Assembly: GCF_011927795.1 (NCBI RefSeq)
Contig: NZ_JAATJJ010000002.1
Span: 62,001-126,000, forward strand
DNA: 64,000 bases
Reading direction: 5' to 3'
Origin: Saonia flava
Lineage (GTDB): Bacteria; Bacteroidota; Bacteroidia; Flavobacteriales; Flavobacteriaceae
Shown here: piece after piece, positions 32,765 through 40,557 of the stretch
Layout of the letters: the number at the start of each line of letters is the position of its first letter
Numbering within the stretch: the first letter of the stretch is position 1
Program-made: the position numbers and the translations under genes
Notes under the pieces: model-generated
The model's input: only the letters and a program-made list of their open reading frames with translations
Databases searched by the model: none
What the model was told of the DNA's origin: nothing

Positions 32765-33286
32765 ATGAAAAAGGCAAATAAAAATAGTGGTTTTAAAACT
32801 CCCGAGGGATATTTTGAAAGTTTACCTGCTAAACTTTTAAGCAAAATATCCAATGAGGAGGTTACTTTGCCAAATTCTGATGTTCAGCATGATGGATTTA
32901 GGGTGCCCCAGAGCTATTTTGAAAATCTAACTCAGGATATTCTCGAAAAAGTTGATAAGAAGGAAACCAAAGTAGTTTCACTCTATAAAAAATATTATTA
33001 TGTAGCTGCTTCAATTGCTGCTGTTTTTGTGGTGTTTTTTGCAATTAGAACGAATACCAACAAAACACCCTCCTTTGATAGCTTGACAAGTAGTACCATA
33101 GAAAATTATTTTGAAGACTATGAACTGGATTTCAATGAGAACGAATTGGCAGAGTTATTGCCAATTCATGATGTGGAAATAAATGATATCTTAAATAAAG
33201 AAATAAACCAAGAAGGAATTGTTGAGTATTTGGACAACAATATTGAGGATTTACAAGAATTAAATAATATATATGATGAAGAATAG
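32765..33286 (+). CDS. Putative anti-sigma membrane protein with tandem motif
   Basis: The 173-residue product has two similar cytoplasmic segments: GFKTPEGYFESLPAKLLSKI (about residue 9) and GFRVPQSYFENLTQDILEKV (about residue 45). One membrane helix follows (YYYVAASIAAVFVVFFAI, about residues 77-95), then an acidic periplasmic tail. Position directly after the sigma gene and topology suggest an anti-sigma factor; the canonical zinc-type anti-sigma motif is absent, so this is inference. It overlaps the next gene by 14 bases. Confidence 0.65.
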   Translation: MKKANKNSGFKTPEGYFESLPAKLLSKISNEEVTLPNSDVQHDGFRVPQSYFENLTQDILEKVDKKETKVVSLYKKYYYVAASIAAVFVVFFAIRTNTNKTPSFDSLTSSTIENYFEDYELDFNENELAELLPIHDVEINDILNKEINQEGIVEYLDNNIEDLQELNNIYDEE

Positions 33287-33719
33287 AATAGTATTATTCA
33301 TTGCAGTTTTTCTTATGACCGTAACTATGTCATTTGGGCAAGATAAACCCGATTTTGAAAAAATAAAAGCTTTAAAAGTAGCATTTTTTACCGAGCGTTT
33401 AAGTCTCAGTAGTAATGAGGCAGAATCATTTTGGCCCATTTATAATGAGTATGAAGAGAAAAGGCACCGATTGGGAAAAGAACAGTACCATGGTTTTTAC
33501 AGTAAATTGGGAGACGAAAATATTAGTGAAAAAGAAGCCGATGCTCTTTTGAACAAATATTTATCCATTGAAGAAGAGGAGGAAGAATTAGATAAAGCTT
33601 TCATGCTTAAAGTAAAAAAAATGCTTTCTGCCAAAAAAACACTTCTCTTAGTAAAAGCTGAAAAAGATTTTCAGAAAGAATTAATCAGGGGATACCGTAA
33701 AAAACACGGAGGTCGCTAA
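33273..33719 (+). CDS. Periplasmic sensor-like protein of the ECF locus
   Basis: The 148-residue product has a signal peptide (IVLFIAVFLMTVTMSFGQ) and a helical domain (VAFFTERLSLSSNEAESFWPIYNEYEEKRHRLGKEQY) of the type found in Spy/CpxP-like envelope sensors; in flavobacteria such proteins are annotated as sensors of ECF sigma factors. It overlaps the anti-sigma gene and ends with a very basic tail (YRKKHGGR). ATG 33276 is an equally good start. Confidence 0.7.
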   Translation: MMKNRIVLFIAVFLMTVTMSFGQDKPDFEKIKALKVAFFTERLSLSSNEAESFWPIYNEYEEKRHRLGKEQYHGFYSKLGDENISEKEADALLNKYLSIEEEEEELDKAFMLKVKKMLSAKKTLLLVKAEKDFQKELIRGYRKKHGGR

Positions 33720-33725
33720 CTAGAC

Positions 33726-34754
33726 TTATCTAAAGGTCAATTTAGCTATTCTGTTTTTTCCAGCTGCGTAAGCAATGGAATCATTCAAAAAACGAATAGT
33801 GTAAAAAGGCTCTTCCGATAGTTGTTTCCATGTGCTGCCCATGTCTTTTGAATAGGAAATTCCAGTAAACCCCAAAGCAACAATATCTTTACCACCGCCA
33901 TTTGGTACAAATTGCACGCAACTTTTATATCCAGGTTCCTGATTATTGGCAATCAATTCCCATGTTTTTCCACCGTCTAATGTAATGGCTTTATTTGCAT
34001 GGTTATTTTCTGGCTTAGTAAAATCTCCCCCAAATGCAAAACCAATATTTTCATCATAAAAGTCTATAGAATAAATGCCCTCGGTTGGCCCATCTCCCAA
34101 TACTGGGGTCTGTACGTATTCCCAAGTGTTTCCCTTATCTGGGGAAAAATAAATTCGGCTACCAGTAGTGGCAATCCATGTTTTATTTCCTTTGACATCA
34201 ACATTGGTATTGCTGGCAGCAAAAGCTCCTTCTTCAATGATGGCTTTTGGTAATATTTCGCATGGTAATTTGTTCCATGAAGTACCTCCATCCCTAGTTA
34301 TGATTATAGACAAACAACCATCCACACTATCACCAATCGCAATTCCTTCCCTATTGTTCCAAAATGTCATGGAGTCATAAAAAACTGTTTCACCTTCTTC
34401 TATATAAACCAACTCCATTTGTCCACTATCACCAGTTTTGTACAACAATGCTGGATTGGCCACGGAAAGCATAAAGAAATCAGTAGCTGTATGACCAACT
34501 GCCCTAAAACTGGGGAAAATTGAATCATATATTTGAATATTTGTACGCACTTTATTCGAACTTAAATCTACAGAACCAAAATTTCCATTACTTCCTGCAA
34601 AAGCTAAGCTTCCATTCATAATTTCAATTGCTCTAATACTGACGGAATCTTGATAAACATCATCAACGGTCACTGATGAATATAGGTGTGATTTTTCACT
34701 CTGGTCACAAGAAACTAAAAAACAAAAGGTTATAAAAAGGAAAAGGAATTTCAT
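33726..34754 (-). CDS. YCF48/BNR-repeat lipoprotein
   Basis: The 342-residue product has a lipobox (FLVSC) and a beta-propeller with repeated RDGGTSWNKL, SPDKGNTWEYV, LDGGKTWELI and SKDMGSTWKQL motifs. These are BNR/Asp-box repeats, as in YCF48-related photosystem assembly factors and sialidase-like propellers. No catalytic residues are apparent. It is anchored in an outer or inner membrane and probably has a binding role. It is convergent with the sensor gene and divergent from the methyltransferase. Confidence 0.75.
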   Translation of the reverse strand: MKFLFLFITFCFLVSCDQSEKSHLYSSVTVDDVYQDSVSIRAIEIMNGSLAFAGSNGNFGSVDLSSNKVRTNIQIYDSIFPSFRAVGHTATDFFMLSVANPALLYKTGDSGQMELVYIEEGETVFYDSMTFWNNREGIAIGDSVDGCLSIIITRDGGTSWNKLPCEILPKAIIEEGAFAASNTNVDVKGNKTWIATTGSRIYFSPDKGNTWEYVQTPVLGDGPTEGIYSIDFYDENIGFAFGGDFTKPENNHANKAITLDGGKTWELIANNQEPGYKSCVQFVPNGGGKDIVALGFTGISYSKDMGSTWKQLSEEPFYTIRFLNDSIAYAAGKNRIAKLTFR

Positions 34755-34825
34755 TGCTTTAAATTTTGCTAAAAATAAGAGGAATCCCCATCAAAACAAT
34801 ACCTTTGCATTCTTAATTTTTTTTG

Positions 34826-36046
34826 ATGCGTTTACACAGAAATTTGGTCTTTGCGGTTATTGATGCCTTGAATTTAATATTCAATGAAGGTGAATATGCA
34901 GATAAGGTGGTACAAAAAGTATTAAAGTACGATAAACGTTGGGGAGCGCGTGATCGTGGTTTTATTGCGGAAACCACATATGAAATGGTAAGGTACAAGA
35001 GGTTGTACGCCGAAATTGCTGAAGTAAAGGCGCCTTTTAGTAGGCCGGAATTGTTCCGTATGTGGGCTGTATGGGCCGTGCTCAAAGGAATTGAACTTCC
35101 AGATTGGAAACAAATAGAGCCTACTCCAGAAAGGCGAATTAAGGGAAAGTTTGATGAACTTTCAAAAATTAGAAAGTACAGGGAAGCGGTTCCAGATTGG
35201 ATAGATGAGTTATGCGCAAAATCATTAGGTGATAAATTATGGACAAAAGAGCTAGAGGCCCTAAATAAAAAAGCAGAAGTAATATTGCGTACCAATACGC
35301 TAAAAAACACCAAAGAACAATTGCGCAATGCCTTAAAAAAGGAAGGTATTGAGACTGAACCTATAAAAGGATATCCCTTAGCATTACGGTTACCAGAACG
35401 CGCCAATGTTTTTGTAACGGAAGCTTTTAAAAATGGTTTGTTTGAGGTTCAAGATGCCAGTTCCCAACTAGTAGCAGAACTTCTAGATGTAAAGCCTGGA
35501 CAGCGTGTAGTGGACACTTGTGCTGGAGCAGGTGGAAAATCTCTTCACCTCGCCGCTTTAATGGAAAACAAAGGGCAATTAATTGCGATGGACATATATG
35601 GCAGCAAATTAAAAGAACTAAAAAGGCGAGCCAGAAGAAATGGTGCCCATAACATTGAACCTCGTGAAATAGATTCCACTAAAGTCTATAAAAAATTATA
35701 CGGGAGTGCTGATAGGGTTTTAATAGATGCTCCATGTACAGGGTTAGGGGTCATTAGAAGAAATCCCGATACTAAATGGAAATTGCAACCAGATTTTCTT
35801 GATAAAATAACCAAAACTCAACAAGAAATACTCAGAAACTATAGCAAAATAGTTAAAAATGGGGGTAAACTGGTCTATGCAACTTGCTCCATACTTCCAC
35901 AAGAAAATTCTGACCAAGTAACATCTTTTTTGGCATCGGATGAAGGAAAAGAATTTAAATTGGTCAAAGAAAACAAAGTCTATGCATCCAAAAGTGGTTA
36001 TGATGGATTTTATATGGCATTGTTGGAAAAAAGTAATCAACAATAA
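34826..36046 (+). CDS. RsmB/NOP-family rRNA m5C methyltransferase
   Basis: The product is 406 residues from ATG 34826. An NusB-like N-terminal region precedes a Rossmann methyltransferase domain: SAM loop DTCAGAGGKSLHLAA, IDAPCTGLGVIRRNPDTKW with the PC cysteine, and YATCSILPQEN with the catalytic TC cysteine. These enzymes methylate C5 of cytosine in rRNA; the exact position (C967 in RsmB) is by analogy. A TACCTTTG box lies at 34800-34807. Confidence 0.88.
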   Translation: MRLHRNLVFAVIDALNLIFNEGEYADKVVQKVLKYDKRWGARDRGFIAETTYEMVRYKRLYAEIAEVKAPFSRPELFRMWAVWAVLKGIELPDWKQIEPTPERRIKGKFDELSKIRKYREAVPDWIDELCAKSLGDKLWTKELEALNKKAEVILRTNTLKNTKEQLRNALKKEGIETEPIKGYPLALRLPERANVFVTEAFKNGLFEVQDASSQLVAELLDVKPGQRVVDTCAGAGGKSLHLAALMENKGQLIAMDIYGSKLKELKRRARRNGAHNIEPREIDSTKVYKKLYGSADRVLIDAPCTGLGVIRRNPDTKWKLQPDFLDKITKTQQEILRNYSKIVKNGGKLVYATCSILPQENSDQVTSFLASDEGKEFKLVKENKVYASKSGYDGFYMALLEKSNQQ

Positions 36047-36133
36047 TCGTTCAAAACTGTTTAAAGTCAACCTCAAAATTCAAAGTTAAAGGCGTAAATT
36101 TGTACTTTCTTAAGCTAAACAATTTTGCACTTT

Positions 36134-39100
36134 ATGATTCACTTCTTCGGGGACTTAAGCACCAAGGTTTTTGCGGTACAGGCCAATCAAGAAATTTCAA
36201 AACAGGACATTACAAAACTTACATGGTTGTTCGGCGACCAACCAAAACTAAACATGGCATCCCTGGATGCCTTTTTTGTTGGCCCACGAGCTGCAATGAT
36301 TACACCATGGAGTACAAATGCTACGGAAATCACACAAAACATGGGTATTTCAGGTGTTGTTCGCATCGAAGAATTTAAAGTGGTTTCAAAAGACTTCGAG
36401 GATTATGACCCCATGATTTCTCAAAAATATGAGGGGCTTTCACAAGGTATTTTTACAATTGATATTCAACCAGAACCTATTTTGGAAATAGAAGATATAG
36501 CTGGCTACAATCAACAAGAAGGCCTTGCTTTGAGTGATGAAGAAATTGAATATCTAAATGAACTGTCCAAAAAGATAAATCGAAAATTGACCGATTCTGA
36601 AATCTTTGGTTTTAGTCAAGTAAATTCGGAACACTGTAGGCATAAGATTTTTAATGGCACCTTTATAATAGATGGTAGCGAAATGCCCACTTCTTTGTTC
36701 AAACTCATTAAAAAGACATCTGAAGAGAATCCAAATGATATTGTATCCGCATACAAAGATAATGTTGCTTTTGTTAAAGGACCTAAAGTGACTCAGTTTG
36801 CTCCCAAAAGTGCCGATAAGCCAGATTTTTATGAAGAAAAAGAGTTTGAATCTGTAATTTCCTTAAAGGCTGAAACCCATAATTTCCCAACAACTGTAGA
36901 GCCTTTTAATGGTGCAGCTACAGGTTCTGGAGGAGAAATTAGAGATAGATTGGCTGGAGGCAAAGGTTCACTTCCCTTGGCAGGAACGGCAGTATATATG
37001 ACTTCTTACTCAAGGTTGGACCCAAATCGTCCATGGGAAAGTGGAATGACAGAAAGAGAATGGCTATACCAAACCCCAATGGACATTTTAATTAAGGCAT
37101 CCAATGGGGCATCGGACTTTGGAAATAAATTTGGACAGCCATTGATTGCAGGTTCTGTGTTGACATTTGAACACCAAGAAGAATCAAGAAAGCTAGGGTA
37201 TGACAAAGTAATTATGCAAGCAGGTGGTATTGGATATGGAAAAGCAGACCAAGCCATAAAAGATATTCCTGCAAAAGGGGATAAAATAGTAATTCTTGGG
37301 GGTGACAACTATCGCATTGGTATGGGTGGCGCAGCTGTTTCCAGTGCAGATACGGGTGCCTTTGATTCGTCTATAGAATTGAATGCCATACAACGTTCCA
37401 ATCCAGAAATGCAAAAAAGAGCGGCGAATGCAGTAAGAGGCATGGTGGAAAGTGATGTAAACTCAATTGTATCCATACATGATCATGGTGCAGGTGGCCA
37501 TTTAAACTGTTTGTCTGAACTTGTAGAAGAAACAGGCGGTAAGATAGATTTGGACAAACTCCCTTTAGGTGACCCTACCCTATCATCGAAAGAAATCATT
37601 GGGAACGAATCCCAAGAACGTATGGGATTGGTAATTGGCGAAAAAAATATTGGCTTATTACAACGAATTGCAGAAAGAGAACGTTCACCCATGTATGAAG
37701 TAGGACATGTTACAGGGGAACATCGATTTACTTTTGAGTCCAAAAAAAGTGGTGAAAAGCCAATGGACTTAGCTCTTTCTGGTATGTTTGGGAGTTCTCC
37801 AAAAACAATTATGACGGACACTTCCATAGAAAGGAAGTACAATACTCCCATCTATTCGTTGGAAAACTTCCACGATTATCTGGAACAAGTATTGCAATTG
37901 GAGGCAGTAGCCTCCAAAGATTGGTTGACCAATAAGGTAGATAGATGCGTTGGGGGTCGCGTGGCAAAACAACAGTGTGTGGGACCATTACAGTTGCCTT
38001 TGAACAATTGCGGGGTAATGGCATTGGATTTTAAAGGAAAAGAAGGGATTGCCACTTCCATTGGACACTCCCCTATTTCTGGGTTGATTGACCCCGTAGC
38101 AGGAAGTTTAAACAGTATTACAGAGGCTTTGACCAATATTATTTGGGCTCCTTTAAAAGAAGGGCTACAATCTATTTCACTTTCAGCCAACTGGATGTGG
38201 CCTTGTAAAAATGAAGGGGAAGACGCAAGGTTGTACAAAGCTGTAAAAGCCGTATCAGAATATTCCATTGCCCTGGGAATCAATGTACCCACTGGTAAGG
38301 ATTCCCTATCCATGAAGCAAAAATACAAAGATGAGGAAGTCATAGCCCCAGGGACTGTAATTATATCAGCAGCAGGAAACTGTAATGATGTTAACAATGT
38401 TATTGAGCCAGTATTTCAAAAAAATGGTGGGGATATATATTTCATCAACGTATCCAAAGATTCTTATAAGATTGGCGGTTCTTCTTTTGCGCAAATTCTA
38501 AATAAAATTGGCAATGAAGCCCCTACCATAAAAGATGCCAGCTATGTAAAGACCGTCTTTAATACTGTTCAAAATGCTATAAAAAATAATCACATTGTTG
38601 CTGGACACGATGTAGCTTCGGGTGGATTAATTACTACATTGTTGGAAATGTGCTTTGCGGACAACGATTTAGGTGCCAAATTGGATTTAACCGATTTGGG
38701 AGAAACTGATACTATTAAGCTATTGTTTTCGGAAAATGCTGGAATAGTTTTTCAAGCCAATAACAGCTCAATTGAAACCCTATTGAATGATGCCAAAATT
38801 GATTTCAAAAAAATTGGGAAGGTAGTTTCAGAAAGTACGTTGACAATTAAAAATGGAGGAATGGAAATGGGACTCAATGTAGTGTCATTAAGAGACAAAT
38901 GGTTCAAAACCTCTTATTTATTAGATAGTAAGCAAACTGCCAATAATTTAGCAAAAGACAGATTTAATAATTATAAGGCACAGCCTCTTCAATACACTTT
39001 TTCTAAAAACTTCACAGGTATATTGCCCGTTATTTCTGATGGAGCCAAGAAACCAAAAGCAGCAATTTTACGAGAAAAGGGAAGTAATTCTGAACGAGAA

Positions 39101-39802
39101 ATGGCCAACGCCATGTACTTAGCTGGTTTTGATGTAAAAGATGTTCACATGACCGATTTGATTTCTGGTCGTGAAACTTTAGAAGATATTCAATTTATTG
39201 GCGCTGTGGGCGGGTTCTCCAACTCCGATGTTTTGGGAAGTGCCAAAGGTTGGGCAGGAGCCATTAAATACAATAAAAAAGCCAATTCTTCCATTAAAAA
39301 TTTCTTTGCTCGCCCTGATACACTTTCTATTGGAATATGCAATGGCTGCCAATTGTTCATGGAACTGGATTTAATAAACCCTGAACATGAGACCCATGGT
39401 AGACTAACCTTTAATGAATCAGGGAAACATGAAAGTAATTTTACATCTGTAAAAATCCAAAAAAATAATTCTGTAATGCTTTCCTCGCTAGAAGGCACTA
39501 CTTTAGGAGTTTGGATATCCCATGGTGAAGGAAAATTCAGCTTACCACATTCCGAGAATTTATATGACATAGTAGGCACATATGGATATAAAGACTACCC
39601 TTCTAACCCTAATGGCAGTGATTTTAACACTGCTATGTTATGTGATAGTTCTGGTAGGCATCTAGTGACGATGCCACATATAGAACGCTCTATTTTTCCA
39701 TGGAATTGGGCTTACTACCCAAAAGATAGAAAAGATGAAGTGTCCCCATGGTTAGAGGCTTTTGTAAACGCAAGAAAATGGGTTTTAAAAAATAATAACT
39801 AA
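36134..39802 (+). CDS. purL: Phosphoribosylformylglycinamidine synthase
   Basis: The product is 1222 residues from ATG 36134; this is the long, single-chain form that converts FGAR to FGAM in purine synthesis. It contains the FGAM synthetase domains (HNFPTTVEPFNGAATGSGGEIRD, DHGAGGHLNC, NVPTGKDSLSMKQK) and a C-terminal glutaminase domain with the nucleophile cysteine in GICNGCQLFMEL and the late WHS-like SHGEGKF. A TAAATTTG box (36095-36102) precedes it. Confidence 0.97.
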   Translation: MIHFFGDLSTKVFAVQANQEISKQDITKLTWLFGDQPKLNMASLDAFFVGPRAAMITPWSTNATEITQNMGISGVVRIEEFKVVSKDFEDYDPMISQKYEGLSQGIFTIDIQPEPILEIEDIAGYNQQEGLALSDEEIEYLNELSKKINRKLTDSEIFGFSQVNSEHCRHKIFNGTFIIDGSEMPTSLFKLIKKTSEENPNDIVSAYKDNVAFVKGPKVTQFAPKSADKPDFYEEKEFESVISLKAETHNFPTTVEPFNGAATGSGGEIRDRLAGGKGSLPLAGTAVYMTSYSRLDPNRPWESGMTEREWLYQTPMDILIKASNGASDFGNKFGQPLIAGSVLTFEHQEESRKLGYDKVIMQAGGIGYGKADQAIKDIPAKGDKIVILGGDNYRIGMGGAAVSSADTGAFDSSIELNAIQRSNPEMQKRAANAVRGMVESDVNSIVSIHDHGAGGHLNCLSELVEETGGKIDLDKLPLGDPTLSSKEIIGNESQERMGLVIGEKNIGLLQRIAERERSPMYEVGHVTGEHRFTFESKKSGEKPMDLALSGMFGSSPKTIMTDTSIERKYNTPIYSLENFHDYLEQVLQLEAVASKDWLTNKVDRCVGGRVAKQQCVGPLQLPLNNCGVMALDFKGKEGIATSIGHSPISGLIDPVAGSLNSITEALTNIIWAPLKEGLQSISLSANWMWPCKNEGEDARLYKAVKAVSEYSIALGINVPTGKDSLSMKQKYKDEEVIAPGTVIISAAGNCNDVNNVIEPVFQKNGGDIYFINVSKDSYKIGGSSFAQILNKIGNEAPTIKDASYVKTVFNTVQNAIKNNHIVAGHDVASGGLITTLLEMCFADNDLGAKLDLTDLGETDTIKLLFSENAGIVFQANNSSIETLLNDAKIDFKKIGKVVSESTLTIKNGGMEMGLNVVSLRDKWFKTSYLLDSKQTANNLAKDRFNNYKAQPLQYTFSKNFTGILPVISDGAKKPKAAILREKGSNSEREMANAMYLAGFDVKDVHMTDLISGRETLEDIQFIGAVGGFSNSDVLGSAKGWAGAIKYNKKANSSIKNFFARPDTLSIGICNGCQLFMELDLINPEHETHGRLTFNESGKHESNFTSVKIQKNNSVMLSSLEGTTLGVWISHGEGKFSLPHSENLYDIVGTYGYKDYPSNPNGSDFNTAMLCDSSGRHLVTMPHIERSIFPWNWAYYPKDRKDEVSPWLEAFVNARKWVLKNNN

Positions 39803-39824
39803 CTTATGGTCAAATAATTAGACT

Positions 39825-40481
39825 ATGCAAAATATAGAGCATTCTTTTAACAGAAGGAATTTTATTAAAAAATCATCATTACTCACCTTAGGAGCTTTTA
39901 GCACTGGGAATATTTATGCGTCTCCAGATGTTCTACCCTTAAATTATGGTCAGGAAAATGATATAAATATTGTTGGCCCCAAAGAAGGTTTTACTCCACA
40001 AATTGGCACTTTGGTTTCTATGATGAATTGGATGCGCATGGTAATTCTTTCCCCTGTAAAAGATATGAGTGTTTTCGATTTGGATTTTCTTGTAGATGAA
40101 AATGCAAATAGTATTGGTGCCATGTTAATGCATTTAGCCGCTACTGAGCGTTTTTATCAAATACATACGTTTGAAAATAAGAATTGGGGGGACTGGCCTT
40201 CCGATGATGCAAAAAAATGGACTACCGCTTCTCGTTTAGGGGATGAAGCAAGAAAGAAAATTAAAGGTAATACTTATGAGTTTTACCTAAATGAGCTTTC
40301 TCAAGTGCGTGAGCATACCATAAAAGAGTTTGCTAAAAGAGATGATGAATGGTTATTATCTGTAGATCAGGATTGGCCATGGGGGCCAACAAACAACTAT
40401 TGTAAATGGTTTCATGTATGTGAACATGAATCTAACCATAACGGACAATTTAAATTTATAAAATCAAGAATTACAACCTAA
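39825..40481 (+). CDS. DinB-family protein with a Tat signal
   Basis: The 218-residue product starts with a twin-arginine-type leader (NRRNFIKKSSLLTLGAFSTG). It is followed by a DinB four-helix bundle: WMRMVILSPVKDM, IGAMLMHLAATERFYQIH, CKWFHVCEHESNHNGQ, in which His122-like and HE/H residues could bind a metal. DinB enzymes are usually cytoplasmic thiol transferases; export in folded form is unusual. It lies 23 bases after purL, but the link is probably positional only. Confidence 0.75.
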   Translation: MQNIEHSFNRRNFIKKSSLLTLGAFSTGNIYASPDVLPLNYGQENDINIVGPKEGFTPQIGTLVSMMNWMRMVILSPVKDMSVFDLDFLVDENANSIGAMLMHLAATERFYQIHTFENKNWGDWPSDDAKKWTTASRLGDEARKKIKGNTYEFYLNELSQVREHTIKEFAKRDDEWLLSVDQDWPWGPTNNYCKWFHVCEHESNHNGQFKFIKSRITT

Positions 40482-40557
40482 TATTATTATCAAAACTTAA
40501 AGCTACATATTTCATAGCAAAATGAAAACATGCAGCTTTTCATAAATCAAACTCAAA

